This document shows, one piece after another, positions 49,494 through 61,504 of a DNA stretch of 64,000 bases (its first letter is position 1; each line of letters starts with the position of its first letter). Source of the stretch: Rhodocyclaceae bacterium. GTDB taxonomy: Bacteria > Pseudomonadota > Gammaproteobacteria > Burkholderiales > Rhodocyclaceae. A program made the position numbers and the translations under genes. The stretch covers positions 20,562 through 84,561 of the forward strand of contig JAQTNA010000015.1 in NCBI GenBank assembly GCA_028714035.1, given 5' to 3'. The notes under the pieces are model-generated. The model was not told the DNA's origin. It ran no database searches and was given only the letters and a program-made list of their open reading frames with translations.

Positions 49494-50645
49494 CTATTCC
49501 GCGAGTGGGACGATTACCCACAGATCATCCTTTTTCACCAGTTGCCGGTCGCAACCGGCCTCGCGCCAGCTGCCTTCGTGGCCGGGCAGCGCGGGAACGA
49601 CGGCCTCGCCCGCCCTGCGCAACTCGGCGACAGCCCAATCCAGCCCCTCCCCGACCAGGGGCGCGAGTATGGCTCCCGCGTCCTTCTCCACGGGCAAGAG
49701 GCGCAGGATTTCCCGCATGTCCATGCTGAACCCGGTGGCGGGACGACCACGGCCGAAGGCCTGACCCACTTCGTCATAGCGTCCGCCAAGCGCGATGGCG
49801 CCCGGATGCTGGCCACAGTAAGCCGCGAAGACGATGCCGCTGTGATAGTGATAGCCGCGCAGATCCGCCAGATCGAAGCTCACGGGCAGGCCCGTGAGCC
49901 CTGCCGCCAGGCCGCGCAGATCGTCCAGGGCAGCCTGGATACGCGGGTCGCGGGGCATGACCGCCTGGGCCCGATCCAGGACCTCCGGACCGCCATAGAG
50001 CCCCGGCAGGGCCATGAGCGCCGAATAGACGGGTTCCGCCACGTCTTCCACCAGGGCCTTGAGGCCCGGGACGTCCTTGGCCTGGAGCACCGCCAGAAGT
50101 TCCTGTTCCAGGTCGCCCGCGATGCCGCCCAGGTCCGCCAGGGCCTTGAACACGCCCACGTGACCCAGATCCAGGCGCGAGGCCTGGACACCCGAGAGGG
50201 CAAGGGACTCGCCCAGGAGGCGGATGATTTCCAGGTCCGCTTCCAGCCCGCCGTGGCCGTAGATCTCGGCGCCGATCTGGAGCGGCTCGCGCGTGGAGGT
50301 GAAACCCGCCGGCAGGGCGTGCAGCACGCTGCCGAAGTAGCACAGGCGGGTGACGCCCTCACGGTTGAGCAGGTGGGCATCCATTCGCGCCACCTGGGGC
50401 GTGATGTCGGCGCGAATGCCCAGGGTGCGGCCGGACAACTGGTCCACCAGCTTGAAGGTGCGCAGATTGAGGTCCGAACCGCTGCCTATGAGCAGGGAAT
50501 CCAGGTATTCCAGGAGGGGGGGAATGACCAGGTCGTAACCGCGCAGGCGGAAGGCATCGAGCAGGCTGCGGCGCAATGCCTCCAGCTTTTTCGCTTCCCG
50601 CGGCAGGACGTCCTCGATGGCTTCCGGCAATAACCAGCGATGCAT
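49494..50645 (-). CDS. hisZ: ATP phosphoribosyltransferase regulatory subunit HisZ
   Basis: This 383-residue paralogue of histidyl-tRNA synthetase lacks the anticodon-binding domain. It starts with the HisRS-like fold ([20 protein letters not shown]) and keeps the motif-2-like [15 protein letters not shown], but not the full catalytic set. It activates short-form HisG in histidine synthesis. The genuine hisS lies 7 kb away at 57897-59177, which confirms the distinction. It sits between the DUF2065 gene and purA, the usual betaproteobacterial site. Confidence 0.95.
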   Translation of the reverse strand: MHRWLLPEAIEDVLPREAKKLEALRRSLLDAFRLRGYDLVIPPLLEYLDSLLIGSGSDLNLRTFKLVDQLSGRTLGIRADITPQVARMDAHLLNREGVTRLCYFGSVLHALPAGFTSTREPLQIGAEIYGHGGLEADLEIIRLLGESLALSGVQASRLDLGHVGVFKALADLGGIAGDLEQELLAVLQAKDVPGLKALVEDVAEPVYSALMALPGLYGGPEVLDRAQAVMPRDPRIQAALDDLRGLAAGLTGLPVSFDLADLRGYHYHSGIVFAAYCGQHPGAIALGGRYDEVGQAFGRGRPATGFSMDMREILRLLPVEKDAGAILAPLVGEGLDWAVAELRRAGEAVVPALPGHEGSWREAGCDRQLVKKDDLWVIVPLAE

Positions 50646-50665
50646 GGAAAAAAGGGAGTTGTTGG

Positions 50666-50851
50666 TCAGGAAAGGAAGGTGAGCGCAAGCAGCCCCACCA
50701 GCATGGAACTCAAACCCAGGAAGCGCAACTGGCCATCCGTCATCTCGGCCACCCTGAGCATGGTCTGGCGCCAGGAGGTGGGCGACAGGAAGGGCAGCAG
50801 CCCTTCAATCACCAACATGAGGGCGAACGCCAGGAACAGGGTATGAGCCAT
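50666..50851 (-). CDS. DUF2065 small membrane protein
   Basis: This 61-residue protein has two membrane helices (about 2-20 and 42-60), opening [20 protein letters not shown]. It is the DUF2065 protein that regularly follows hflC in proteobacteria. Function unknown; its position suggests association with the HflKC membrane complex. It follows hflC by 12 bases. Confidence 0.9.
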   Translation of the reverse strand: MAHTLFLAFALMLVIEGLLPFLSPTSWRQTMLRVAEMTDGQLRFLGLSSMLVGLLALTFLS

Positions 50852-50863
50852 GGGCTGATAAAA

Positions 50864-51754
50864 CTACTTGGCGTGCTTGCCGTTGCCGGCGCCGCTTTGC
50901 TTCAGGTACTTGAAGAACTCGGAGCTGGGGTCCAGGACCATCACGTCGCTCTTGCTCTTGAAGCTCTGGCGGTAGGCCTCCAGGCTGCGCCAGAAGGCAT
51001 AGAACTCGGGATTCTGTCCGAAAGCCTGGGCATAGATCGCGGACGACTTGCCGTCGCCCTCGCCCTTGATTCGCTGGGCATCCCGGTAGGCCTCGGCGAC
51101 GATCACTTCCCGTTGCCGGTCGGCGTCGGCCTTGATCTTCTCCGACTCGGCGCCACCCTGGGAACGCAGCTGGTTGGCGACCCGCTTTCTCTCGGTCTCC
51201 ATGCGCCGATAGACGGACTCGGACACTTCCGGCGGCAGATCCACCCGTTTCAGGCGCACATCCACGATTTCCAGGCCCATCTTGCGCGCCTCGGCATCAG
51301 CCTTGCGCTTGACCTCGTTCATGATCTTTTCCCGCTCGCCGGACACCACGTCATGCACGGTGCGCTTGCCGAACTCCTCGCGCAAGCCGGAATTGACCAC
51401 CTGGGCCAGGCGGGTCTTGGCCCGCACCTCGTCACCCACGCTCTTGTAGAACTCCCGCACGTTGTCAATGCGCCACTTGACGTAGGAGTCCACCTGCACC
51501 GGCTTCTTTTCCGCGGTGAGGAAACGCTCGGGCTCGGCGGAATCCAGGGTCAGGATGCGGCTCTCGAAAATTATCACGTTCTGGATCAGGGGCCACTTGG
51601 CGTAGAGGCCGGGCTCCTTGATCACATCCTTGATTTCCCCCATCTGGAAGACGATGGCCTGGCGGCGCTGATCCACCGTGAACAGGGAGAGGGAGGCCAG
51701 GAACAGGGCGAGCAGGACGACGCCGGCGATGAAAGGCATACGGTTTGACATCAA
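50864..51754 (-). CDS. hflC: HflC subunit of the FtsH-regulating membrane complex
   Basis: This 296-residue SPFH/band-7 protein has a single N-terminal membrane anchor (about 6-24) and a periplasmic band-7 domain containing the RLAQVVNSGLREEFGKRTV stretch. With HflK it forms a cage around FtsH. The start overlaps the hflK stop as ATGA. Length is normal. Confidence 0.96.
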   Translation of the reverse strand: MMSNRMPFIAGVVLLALFLASLSLFTVDQRRQAIVFQMGEIKDVIKEPGLYAKWPLIQNVIIFESRILTLDSAEPERFLTAEKKPVQVDSYVKWRIDNVREFYKSVGDEVRAKTRLAQVVNSGLREEFGKRTVHDVVSGEREKIMNEVKRKADAEARKMGLEIVDVRLKRVDLPPEVSESVYRRMETERKRVANQLRSQGGAESEKIKADADRQREVIVAEAYRDAQRIKGEGDGKSSAIYAQAFGQNPEFYAFWRSLEAYRQSFKSKSDVMVLDPSSEFFKYLKQSGAGNGKHAK

Positions 51755-52992
51755 CGCTCTCCCCTGTCCCGGTTGCGCAGGGCATCACGCGAACGCACCA
51801 TATCCGGCTTCTCCAGTTGGGGCGGCACTTCGTTGGAAACGGCGGCCGCCGGCGCGGCCGGACCGGCCACGGCCGGCGTCTCGGCCTGGGCCGTGGGGGC
51901 GCCCGCGGCCTGCATGAGCTTGTCCAGCGGCAGGTAGAGCAGGTTGCTGCCGGACTTGGCATCCACCATGACCTTGCTGGTGCTGGTCAGCACCTGCTGC
52001 ATGGTGTCAATGTAGAGCCGGCTGCGCATCACGTCCGGCGCCTTCTTGTATTCCACCAGCACCTGCTTGAAGCGTGCCGCCTCGCCCTCGGCGTTGGCGA
52101 TGACCCGGGACTTGTAACCGTTGGCCTCGGCCAGGAGGCGCGCCGAGGCGCCCTGCGCCCTGGGGATCACGTCGTTGGCGTAGGCCTGGCCTTCGTTCTT
52201 CTGCCTTTCCTTGTCCTGGCCGGCCTTCACCGCATCATCAAACGCGGCCTGAACCTGCTCCGGCGGCTGGGTGCTCTGCATGGTGACGGAACGGATCAGG
52301 ATGCCGGTCTTGTAGCGGTCCAGGATGTCCTGCATCAGCTTGGCCGTGTTCGCGGCAATCTGGTCGCGCCCCTCGTACAGCACGAAGTCCATCTTGTTCT
52401 TGCCCACCACCTCGCGGATGGCGGTCTCGGCCGCGCCCATCACCGAATCGTCCGGGCTGCGACTGTTGAACAAATAGTCCTTGGGATCCTTGAGCAGGTA
52501 TTGCACGGCGAACTGGACGCTGACGATGTTCTCATCGTCCGTCAGCATCAGGGCCTCCTTGGGCACCTTGTTCTTTTCCGCCCCCCGATAACCCACCTCC
52601 ACGGTGCGCACCCCCGTGACGTTCACCACCTCATGGCTCTGGATGGGACTGGGCAGACGCCAGCGCAGGCCAGGCTCGGTGGTTTCCTTGTAGCGGCCGA
52701 ATTGCAGCACCACGCCGCGCTGGCTGGCATCCACGATGTAGAAGCCGGAGGCCAGCCACAGGACCAGCATCAGGGCCAGGAGCATCCCGATGCCGCCGCC
52801 GAAGCGGCGAAAATCAATCTGGATCGGGGGGCGCTTGCCGCCGCCATCCCCGCCGTTGCCGCCATTACCACCGTCGCCACCCTTCTGGCCGAAAATGGTG
52901 GACAGGCGGCGGTTGAAGTCGCGCCACAGCTCATCCAGGTCCGGAGGGCCGTTGCGCTTGCCGCGACCCCACTCTGGGTCGTTCAGGGACAT
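51751..52992 (-). CDS. hflK: HflK subunit of the FtsH-regulating membrane complex
   Basis: The protein has 413 residues. A Gly-rich cytoplasmic N-terminus (MSLNDPEWGRGKRNGPPDLD, then a GGDGGNGGNGG run) precedes one membrane helix (about 70-90) and the band-7 domain with QFAVQYLLKDPKDYLFN. The start at 52992 has a GGAA site; the frame is open for 35 more codons upstream but without family resemblance. It is translationally coupled to hflC and follows hflX, as usual. Confidence 0.96.
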   Translation of the reverse strand: MSLNDPEWGRGKRNGPPDLDELWRDFNRRLSTIFGQKGGDGGNGGNGGDGGGKRPPIQIDFRRFGGGIGMLLALMLVLWLASGFYIVDASQRGVVLQFGRYKETTEPGLRWRLPSPIQSHEVVNVTGVRTVEVGYRGAEKNKVPKEALMLTDDENIVSVQFAVQYLLKDPKDYLFNSRSPDDSVMGAAETAIREVVGKNKMDFVLYEGRDQIAANTAKLMQDILDRYKTGILIRSVTMQSTQPPEQVQAAFDDAVKAGQDKERQKNEGQAYANDVIPRAQGASARLLAEANGYKSRVIANAEGEAARFKQVLVEYKKAPDVMRSRLYIDTMQQVLTSTSKVMVDAKSGSNLLYLPLDKLMQAAGAPTAQAETPAVAGPAAPAAAVSNEVPPQLEKPDMVRSRDALRNRDRGER

Positions 52993-53074
52993 GAGAATTC
53001 CGGCTATCACGTGTATGGGTAGTAAGGAGTGAGGGGTTGGGGGTAAACGCTGTGGCCCGGAACAGAAAGCACCG

Positions 53075-54193
53075 CTATGAAACGGCGGCTTCTCCACCGG
53101 ATGACTTTTCCTGCGCGACCTCGATCAGGACCGAGCGCAACAGATCCAGACCGGAGCCGGTGCGCGCACTCATACGAACGCGGGCGATTTTACCATACTC
53201 GTCCCGATCCACCCCCGGCTCCCCGGCCCTGAGGTCTATCTTGTTCCAAACCAGCACCTGGGGAACGTCCGCGGCGCCGATCTCCGACAGCACGCCATTC
53301 ACCGCGGCCATCTGCTGATCCCGGTCGTCACTGGCGGAATCCACCACATGCAGCAGCAGGTCGGCGTTGGCGGTTTCCTCCAGGGTGGCATGAAAGGCCG
53401 CCACCAGGGCATGGGGCAGATCGCGGATGAAACCCACGGTATCCGACAGGATGATTCTCCCCTCTTCGCCCAGGTAGAGCCGACGGGAGGTGGTATCCAG
53501 GGTGGCGAAGAGCTGGTCTGCGGCATAGGCGCCGGCATGGGTCAGGGCATTGAACAGGGTGGACTTGCCGGCGTTGGTATAGCCGACGATGGACACCGTG
53601 GGCAACTCGTTGCGCCCGCGCTGGCGGCGCCGTACCCCCCGCTGCCGCTCCAGCAGCGCCAGGCGTTCCTTGAGCATCTTGACCCGCTTGCCCAGGAGAC
53701 GCCGGTCCGTCTCCAACTGCTTCTCGCCCGGGCCGCGCAAGCCGATGCCGCCCTTCTGCCGCTCCAGGTGGGTCCAGCCCCGCACGAGGCGGGTCGCCAG
53801 GTGTTCCAGCTGCGCCAGCTCCACCTGCAACTTGCCCTCGAAACTCTTGGCGCGCTGGGCGAAGATATCCAGGATGAGGGCGGTGCGATCCACCACCCGG
53901 CACTCCAGTATCTTTTCCAGGTTGCGCTGCTGACCGGCGGAGAGTTCGTGATTGAAAATCACCACCTCGGCGCCAACCGCCCTCCTCACCTCGCCGATCT
54001 CCTGCACCTTGCCCTTGCCGGCAAAGGTGGCGGCGTCCGGGGACTGGCGACGGCCGTGCACCGTTTCCAGGGCCGTGACACCGGCGCTGGAAACGAGCAA
54101 TTCGAATTCGGAAAGGCGTTCGGCGAAATCCTTGCCGCCCAGGTCAAGCTGGACCAGGACCGCCGATTCGCCCGAAGCGGGGCGATCAAACAT
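53075..54193 (-). CDS. hflX: Ribosome-associated GTPase HflX
   Basis: This 372-residue protein has an N-terminal HflX domain (ALETVHGRRQSPDAATFAGK) and a coiled coil. Its G domain has G1 GYTNAGKSTLFNAL near residue 202, G3 DTVGFIRDLPHAL and G4 NKID. HflX splits stalled or heat-damaged ribosomes. It lies between hfq and hflK in the conserved order and is separated from hfq by a repeat element. Confidence 0.96.
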   Translation of the reverse strand: MFDRPASGESAVLVQLDLGGKDFAERLSEFELLVSSAGVTALETVHGRRQSPDAATFAGKGKVQEIGEVRRAVGAEVVIFNHELSAGQQRNLEKILECRVVDRTALILDIFAQRAKSFEGKLQVELAQLEHLATRLVRGWTHLERQKGGIGLRGPGEKQLETDRRLLGKRVKMLKERLALLERQRGVRRRQRGRNELPTVSIVGYTNAGKSTLFNALTHAGAYAADQLFATLDTTSRRLYLGEEGRIILSDTVGFIRDLPHALVAAFHATLEETANADLLLHVVDSASDDRDQQMAAVNGVLSEIGAADVPQVLVWNKIDLRAGEPGVDRDEYGKIARVRMSARTGSGLDLLRSVLIEVAQEKSSGGEAAVS

Positions 54194-54220
54194 GCGAGCG
54201 AACTACCAAGGGCAAAACCT

Positions 54221-54337
54221 CACCGCAAAGACGCAAAGGCGCGAAGGTTCGCAAAGGCAGGCAGGAGCCTCTCATTTAGAGAAACTCCGCCTTGGTATTC
54301 CTTTGCGGCCCTTTGCGTTCTCTGCGCCTTTGCGGTG
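54221..54337. repeat. CACCGCAAAGACGCAAAGGCGC inverted-repeat element
   Basis: Arms CACCGCAAAGACGCAAAGGC (from 54221) and its inverse (54311-54337) enclose further GCAAAGG/CCTTTGC pairs, giving a nested hairpin in the hfq-hflX gap. It is the same family as at 22.5 kb. Confidence 0.8.
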
Positions 54338-54359
54338 AAAGCTTTTTCCTGCCACGCCA

Positions 54360-54596
54360 TCAGTCGTCGCCGGCTTCCTGGGAGATATTCACCGGGCGCG
54401 CCGGTACGATGGTGGAAATGGCGTGCTTGTAGACCATCTGGGTCACGGTGTTCTTGAGCAGCACGACGTACTGATCGAAGGATTCCACCTGGCCCTGTAG
54501 CTTGATGCCATTGACCAGGTAGATGGACACCGGGATATGCTCCCGGCGCAAGGTGTTGAGGAACGGGTCTTGTAGAAGTTGCCCTTTATTGCTCAT
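54360..54596 (-). CDS. hfq: RNA chaperone Hfq
   Basis: This 78-residue Sm-like protein shows Sm1 ([20 protein letters not shown]) and Sm2 ([15 protein letters not shown]), including the conserved Gln8 region in [10 protein letters not shown] and the YKHA motif. The hexamer binds small RNAs and mRNAs. It lies between der and hflX as in most betaproteobacteria. Confidence 0.98.
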   Translation of the reverse strand: MSNKGQLLQDPFLNTLRREHIPVSIYLVNGIKLQGQVESFDQYVVLLKNTVTQMVYKHAISTIVPARPVNISQEAGDD

Positions 54597-54686
54597 GTCG
54601 GCCCTCTCGGCTCTTTGAAATAGTTGAGTACTTTAATGTATTTCCAGCCCAGGCGCCACTTGGCACGCCGGGTGAGGAAACCCACC

Positions 54687-56012
54687 CTATGCTTTGTCGG
54701 CAAAAGGATTGCGGGTCGTCTTGAATTGTATGCGCAAGGGCGTGCCCTGGAGCTTGAACTGGTCCAGGAACACGTGCTCCAGGTAGCGCTTGTAGGTCTC
54801 GGACACATGATCCAGGGCGTTGCCGTGGATCACGATGATGGGCGGGTTGTTGCCGCCCTGGTGCGCATAGCGCAGCTTGGGGCGGAAGGCCCCATGCTTG
54901 GGGGGCGCCTGGCGCGCCACCGCGTCAATCAGAACCCGGGTCAGCTTGGGCGTGGCCAGCTTGACCATGGCCGCCGCATAGGCCGCATCCACCGAACGCA
55001 TCAGGGTGTTCACCCCCTCGCCCTTCAGCGCCGAGATGAAATGGGTGCGGGCGAAGGACAGGAAGGATAACTTGCGCGAGACATCCAGCTTGACGCGCTC
55101 GCGGCGGTACTCATCCACGTCGTCCCACTTGTTTACCGCCAGCACCAGGGCGCGTCCCGCCTCGACACAGAAACCGGCGATGTGGGCGTCCTGGTCCGAG
55201 ATGTCCTGACTGGCGTCCAGCACCATCACCACCACGTTGCACTCCTCGATGGCCTGGAGCGTCTTGATGACCGAAAACTTCTCGATGGCCTCGAACACCT
55301 TGCCCCGGCGCCGCAGGCCGGCGGTATCAATCAGGGTATAGGCCTTGCCGCCGCGCTCGAACGGAATGGAAATCGCGTCCCGCGTGGTACCCGGCATGTC
55401 GAAGGCGATCACGCGCTCCTCGCCCAACAGGGTATTGATGAGGGTGGACTTGCCCACGTTGGGCCGTCCCACCACGGCCACCCGGGGACCGCTGTCCTCG
55501 TCCTCCTCTTCCTCATCCATGGGGAAGCGCGAGAGGGCCAGTTCCACCACCTCCCTCACGCCGTCGCCGTGGGCGGAAGAGATGGCATAAGGCTCGCCGC
55601 AGCCCAGCTCATGGAATTCGGCGGCAACCACGCCCCGGTTCATGCCCTCGGCCTTGTTTACAGCCAACACCACCGGCCGGCCGCTCTTCCGCAGCCGCAA
55701 GGCGATTTCCTTGTCCTGGGGCGCGAGGCCCGTGCGGCCGTCCACCAGGAACAGCAGCACGTCCGCCTCGATGATGGCCTGCTCGGCCTGGCGCGCCATC
55801 TCCTGCAGGATGCCGTCCTTGGCCAGAGGCTCGAAACCGCCCGTATCCACCACCAGGTATGGGCGCCCGGCGCCCCGGCCAATGCCATAGTGCCGGTCGC
55901 GCGTGAGGCCGGGGAAATCCGCCACCAGGGCATCCCGGGAGCGGGTCAGCCGGTTGAACAGGGTGGACTTTCCGACGTTGGGCCGGCCGACGATGACGAG
56001 TGTAGGGTTCAT
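54687..56012 (-). CDS. der: Ribosome-assembly GTPase Der (EngA)
   Basis: This 441-residue protein has two tandem G domains, each with [10 protein letters not shown]: the first at the N-terminus (TLFNRLTR) and the second near residue 185 (TLINTLLG). A C-terminal KH-like domain ends the protein. It is required for 50S subunit assembly. Length and motifs are normal. It follows bamB by 60 bases containing short GGGTTCAGGG repeats. Confidence 0.97.
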   Translation of the reverse strand: MNPTLVIVGRPNVGKSTLFNRLTRSRDALVADFPGLTRDRHYGIGRGAGRPYLVVDTGGFEPLAKDGILQEMARQAEQAIIEADVLLFLVDGRTGLAPQDKEIALRLRKSGRPVVLAVNKAEGMNRGVVAAEFHELGCGEPYAISSAHGDGVREVVELALSRFPMDEEEEDEDSGPRVAVVGRPNVGKSTLINTLLGEERVIAFDMPGTTRDAISIPFERGGKAYTLIDTAGLRRRGKVFEAIEKFSVIKTLQAIEECNVVVMVLDASQDISDQDAHIAGFCVEAGRALVLAVNKWDDVDEYRRERVKLDVSRKLSFLSFARTHFISALKGEGVNTLMRSVDAAYAAAMVKLATPKLTRVLIDAVARQAPPKHGAFRPKLRYAHQGGNNPPIIVIHGNALDHVSETYKRYLEHVFLDQFKLQGTPLRIQFKTTRNPFADKA

Positions 56013-56072
56013 TCCAGGGATCAGGGTTCAGGGATCGGGGTTCAGGGTGGGCAAAACCTGCCCACCACAAAC

Positions 56073-57227
56073 CTAAAGGCCCATCGAGTAAAGGTTGCCC
56101 TTCTGGGTCTGGATGACGAAGCCGCCGTCCAGGTGGGTCGGTGCGACCAGCACCGGGCTGCCGTCGGTCACGATGCGCGCGGCGAAACTGCCGTCGTCCT
56201 TCTTCAGCAGATGGACCACACCCTGCACATCCGCCACCGCCACATGCTCGCCCAGGGACAGGGGGCGGGACACGCCGCGACCCAGCAGTTTGTCCTGTTT
56301 CCAGAGACTCGCGCCGGAGTCCCGATCCAGGGCCATGACGGCACCCTTGTCGTCGGAAACATAGACGCGCTGGCGGTCCATATCCACGCCGCGGCTGCTG
56401 GAAATATCCCGCGCCCACAGCAGTTCGCCGCTGCCGGCATCGAAGCAGGCCACCCGCCCCTGATAGGCCGCGGCACAGACCTGCCGTCCGTCCACCGCCG
56501 GCTCGCTGGTCACGTCGGCGATGCGGTCCAGTTCCGTCGTACCCTTGGGCAGGGCCACCGTGCCTTCCCAGACGGGCGCACCATTGGCCAGGCTGAGCGC
56601 CACCAGCTTGCCGCCCGGGAATCCGGCGTAGGCCGTGTTCCCGGCCACGGTCAAGCCCACGGCACTGCGCAGCGACAGTGCCGGTGTCGGACGCTGGTAG
56701 GTCCAGACCCGCTTGCCGCTGGCCGAATCGAAGGCATTGATCCGGTTGTCGCCGCTGCGCACGATCACCAGATTTCCGGCGAATACCGGCGCAGCCAGGA
56801 TTTCAGAACTGACCTGGCCCTTCCACAGGAGCTTGCCGGCAATGTCGAACACCAGGACTTCGCCCTTTTGCGTGCCCACCGCCAGATGCTGGGAATCCGC
56901 GCCCACGCCGCCGGTCAGGCGCCGGTCGGCACGGAAACGCAGCACCTCGCGTCCGCCGTCCAGACGAACGATGCTGCCATCCGCCGCCGCCGCGTTGACG
57001 ATGGGGCCGACCACCCCCGGCGAAAACTCGGACTCCGCTGCGGAGGCGACGCCCGTCTGCCAGCGCAGATGCAGCGAGGCACTCCCCTGGATGGGCGTCA
57101 GATCCGCCATCTTGGGCTTGGCGGCGCTACTGGAGGTGAAGGGATTGACTTTATCCAGGGTGCTGCTCACGGTGGAACAACCCGCCAACAGGGCAGCCAC
57201 AGCCACCACGGCGATGCGCAATTTCAT
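56073..57227 (-). CDS. bamB: Outer-membrane assembly lipoprotein BamB
   Basis: The protein has 384 residues. The signal peptide ends in the lipobox LLAGC (Cys16). An eight-bladed beta-propeller of PQQ-like repeats follows (for example SGKRVWTYQRP, NGAPVWEGTV, SGASLWKQ). As part of the BAM complex it helps insert outer-membrane beta-barrels. The start overlaps the yfgM stop as ATGA. Confidence 0.95.
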   Translation of the reverse strand: MKLRIAVVAVAALLAGCSTVSSTLDKVNPFTSSSAAKPKMADLTPIQGSASLHLRWQTGVASAAESEFSPGVVGPIVNAAAADGSIVRLDGGREVLRFRADRRLTGGVGADSQHLAVGTQKGEVLVFDIAGKLLWKGQVSSEILAAPVFAGNLVIVRSGDNRINAFDSASGKRVWTYQRPTPALSLRSAVGLTVAGNTAYAGFPGGKLVALSLANGAPVWEGTVALPKGTTELDRIADVTSEPAVDGRQVCAAAYQGRVACFDAGSGELLWARDISSSRGVDMDRQRVYVSDDKGAVMALDRDSGASLWKQDKLLGRGVSRPLSLGEHVAVADVQGVVHLLKKDDGSFAARIVTDGSPVLVAPTHLDGGFVIQTQKGNLYSMGL

Positions 57228-57895
57228 GGCTTCCCTCCCAGGGACTCCAGTTTGATGCCGAGGATATCCCGTGCCAGTTTCCCCCGACGCTCTTCGGCGA
57301 TGTCGCCCGTGTCAGCCACGGCGCGCTTCTTCAGGGCATCCTGATACGCGGCGACCGCCTCGCTCTTCTTGCCCTGGAGCGCCAGCACGTCACCCCGGCT
57401 TTCCGCGAAATTCGCGGCGAAGGCGGCCCCGGGCTCCTTCTCCAGTTGCTTCAGGGCCTCATCGAAGGCCTTGTCGTCCACCAGTACGGCCGCCATGCGC
57501 AGGCGGGCCACATCGCGCACTTCGCTGTCCACCGCGTTCTCGGCGGCCCACGCCAACTCCGCCTTGGCCGATTTCGCATCGCCGGCCGCGAGTTGCACCT
57601 TGGCCGCCAGGAGGGCGCCGAGGCCGGCCTGGGCCGTGCCGGGATACTTGTCCAGCAACTCGCCGGCCGCCTCCCGGGCATGCAGGGCATCGCCGGCCGC
57701 CGCCGAACGCTCCACCGCCGCAAACACCGCGCCGGCCTTGGCCGACTGATTGCTCCGGTACCAGCTCCAGCCCTGGAAACCCACCGAGGCCACGGCCGCG
57801 GCAACCAACACGCCGGTCACCAGGTTGCCGTGCTGTTGCCACCAGGCCTGAATGCTGGATAGCTGTTCCTGCTCTTCTAGATCGAATGCCGCCAT
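57224..57895 (-). CDS. yfgM: YfgM-like tetratricopeptide membrane protein
   Basis: The protein has 223 residues. A short cytoplasmic segment (MAAFDLEEQEQLSSIQAWW), one membrane helix (about 24-44) and a periplasmic TPR domain form the YfgM (DUF2133) architecture. YfgM links the Sec translocon to periplasmic chaperones. The start at 57895 is chosen because it follows hisS by one base and matches the family opening; the longer open frame runs into hisS. Confidence 0.92.
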   Translation of the reverse strand: MAAFDLEEQEQLSSIQAWWQQHGNLVTGVLVAAAVASVGFQGWSWYRSNQSAKAGAVFAAVERSAAAGDALHAREAAGELLDKYPGTAQAGLGALLAAKVQLAAGDAKSAKAELAWAAENAVDSEVRDVARLRMAAVLVDDKAFDEALKQLEKEPGAAFAANFAESRGDVLALQGKKSEAVAAYQDALKKRAVADTGDIAEERRGKLARDILGIKLESLGGKP

Positions 57896-57896
57896 G

Positions 57897-59177
57897 TCAG
57901 TCGTCCGCCTCAAACAAGTATTCGCTGATTTCTTCCACCAGGGCGCCCCGCTCCACTGCCCGCTGCCCCAGTTCCCGGCGCAAGGGCTTGAGCATGACGC
58001 TGTTCTTCGCCACTTCATCCTCGCCGATGATCACGGCCAGGGGAGCGCCGCTGGCATCCGCCTTCTTCATCTGCGCCTTGAAACTGCCGCCGCCGCAGTG
58101 AAGCAGCACGGACAGCCCGCCACTGCGCAGTTCTTCCGCCACGCCGAAGGCCATGCGCTGCGCCGCGTCCCCCATGTAGGCCAGGTACACGTCCGGCGCC
58201 CAGCCCATGTCCCCGGTCTGGTGTTCCCGCCACAGGGCAAGCAAACGCTCCACGCCCATGGCGAAACCGGCTGCCGGGGCAGGCTTGCCACCCAGTTGCC
58301 CGATCAGGCCGTCGTAGCGCCCGCCGGCGCAGATGGTACCCTGGGCGCCCAGCTTGTCGGTGATCCATTCGAACACCGTGAGGTTGTAGTAGTCCAGGCC
58401 GCGCACCAGACGCGGATTGACCCGGTAGGGAACCCCCGCATCCTTGAGCAGGTTCTGCACACCCTCGAAATGCTTGAGGGAGGCTTCCCCCAGATGGTCG
58501 GAAAGGCGTGGCGCCTTTTCCGCCAGATCCTGCATGTCCGGATTCTTGCTGTCCAGGATGCGCAGGGGATTGGTGTGGAGGCGCCGCTTCGCGTCCGCGT
58601 CCAGCAGCGCCTCGTGCTTTTCGAAATAGGCGATCAATTCGGCACGATGGCTGGCCCGCTCCTCGCTGCTACCCAGGGAGTTGATTTCCAGCCGAACGCC
58701 TTCGAGCCCCAGGTCGTCCCAGAGACGCTGGCACATGAGGATGTGTTCCACATCAATATCCGGGCCGGCAAAGCCCAGGGCTTCCACACCGACCTGATGA
58801 AACTGCCGGTAACGGCCCTTCTGCGGGCGCTCGTGGCGAAACATCTGCCCCAGGTAATAGAGGCGCTGGGGCGCCTGGTAAAGCATGTTGTGTTGCAGCA
58901 CGGCACGCACGCAGGATGCCGTACCCTCGGGCCGCAGGGTCAGATCCTCGCCATTCAGCGCGTCGGTGAAGCTGTACATTTCCTTTTCGACGATGTCCGT
59001 GACCTCGCCGATGGCCCGCTTGAACAGGGGCGTCGGTTCCACCACGGGCGTGCGGATAGGCCTATAGCCGTAGCTCCGCAGCCAGCCGCGCACCAGGGAT
59101 TCGAACTCCTCCCAGGCTTCCGCCTCGTCGGGCAGGATGTCATTCATGCCGCGAACGGCTTGCAGTGTGTTGCTCAT
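57897..59177 (-). CDS. hisS: Histidine-tRNA ligase
   Basis: The 426-residue class II synthetase has motif 2 ([18 protein letters not shown] near residue 76 and [14 protein letters not shown]), the histidine-specific [13 protein letters not shown], motif 3 ([12 protein letters not shown]) and the C-terminal anticodon-binding domain. Length is standard. It lies between ispG and yfgM, with a nested palindrome upstream. Confidence 0.97.
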   Translation of the reverse strand: MSNTLQAVRGMNDILPDEAEAWEEFESLVRGWLRSYGYRPIRTPVVEPTPLFKRAIGEVTDIVEKEMYSFTDALNGEDLTLRPEGTASCVRAVLQHNMLYQAPQRLYYLGQMFRHERPQKGRYRQFHQVGVEALGFAGPDIDVEHILMCQRLWDDLGLEGVRLEINSLGSSEERASHRAELIAYFEKHEALLDADAKRRLHTNPLRILDSKNPDMQDLAEKAPRLSDHLGEASLKHFEGVQNLLKDAGVPYRVNPRLVRGLDYYNLTVFEWITDKLGAQGTICAGGRYDGLIGQLGGKPAPAAGFAMGVERLLALWREHQTGDMGWAPDVYLAYMGDAAQRMAFGVAEELRSGGLSVLLHCGGGSFKAQMKKADASGAPLAVIIGEDEVAKNSVMLKPLRRELGQRAVERGALVEEISEYLFEADD

Positions 59178-59207
59178 GTTTATTAGTCGAGAGTCGAGAG
59201 TCGAGGC

Positions 59208-59249
59208 TGTAGGTCGGGTTCAACCCGACATGTCGGGCTAAAGCCCGAC

Positions 59250-59254
<5 letters not shown>
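59208..59254. repeat. Nested palindrome TGTAGGTCGGG...CCCGACCTACA
   Basis: An 11-bp outer stem (59208-59218 with 59244-59254) encloses a second perfect palindrome CCCGACATGTCGGG (59224-59237). It fills most of the 72-base ispG-hisS gap. The motif GGTCGGGTT/AACCCGACC recurs near 39398-39424, after nth. Confidence 0.75.
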
Positions 59255-60508
<1,254 letters not shown>

Positions 60509-60509
<1 letters not shown>

Positions 60510-61504
60510 CAGTTGAGCGTCAGGCGCGCCACGTCCACCTTGGTGAAAGGCGCGAGATCCACGGCACGGTCGTCATACTGCACCTGAACCGACAGGGCAT
60601 TGCCGATGACCACGGAAAAAGGCGGACGTCCCTCAACGATGCGGGTGTTGCCTCCCGGCACCTTCTGGGAAATGAGCGCGCGCCCATCGGCCTGCTTGAT
60701 CTCGACCCAGGAGTCCTTGAGGAAATTCAGGACGATCCGATGGGTATTGGTCAGAGCGTTGGGAGCGGGAGCCGGAACCGCCGCGGCAGGCTGGGCCATG
60801 GCGGGTGCGGCGGCCGGAGCGAACGCCGGAGGCGCCGGAAGCGTAACCGGAGCGGCTGCCCCGGCCTGGGGCGAAGGCTGAGCCGAGACCGGGGCCGGTA
60901 CGCCGCCCACGGGAGCAGGCGGGACGGAGGATGCGGCGGGTAGCGCGCCGGCGGATGCGGAGGCGGAAACCGCAGGGGCCGCGGTGGGTACCGGAAGCGC
61001 CACCTGGGAGGCGCGCACGGCCGCGCCCTGCTCCATCGGTTGGTCGCTCGACGCAGGGCGCCAGCGATCAAAATTCACACCCAGCGCGTAGAGGATGCCC
61101 GCGCCCAGAGCCACCAGAACCAGGGGCGAGGCCGCCAGCACCCAGGCCAGGGGCTTCCTGCCGCCGGGGGTGGGCATGGACACGCCGGTATCGGCAGGGC
61201 CTTGCAGTTCATGTTGCGGCAGGGGCACCTGACTTTCCACCAGCGCCAGCACTGCCTGCGGGTCGAGACCGAGATGGCGCGCATAGTTGCGCATGAAGCC
61301 GCGCACATGGGGCGTGCTGCCCAGGGCCAGGAAATCGCCTTCCTCCATGGCCACCACCTGCCGGGGCTGAAGTTTTAGCGCCTGGGCCACTTCTTCCAGG
61401 CTGAGCCCCTTTTCCTCCCGCGTGGCGCGCAGCAAACCGACGGGCTTCTCGGTCGGTGCGGCCCCGGTCTCGTCCGAAGCTTCCGGAATCAGATTCTCAC
61501 TCAT
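60509..61504 (-). CDS. rodZ: Cell-shape protein RodZ
   Basis: The protein has 331 residues. An N-terminal Cro-like helix-turn-helix ([20 protein letters not shown]) and a membrane helix (about 120-142) precede a long Ala/Pro-rich periplasmic linker and a C-terminal DUF4115 beta domain ([15 protein letters not shown]). RodZ connects MreB to the envelope elongation machinery. It overlaps pilW by 4 bases. Confidence 0.94.
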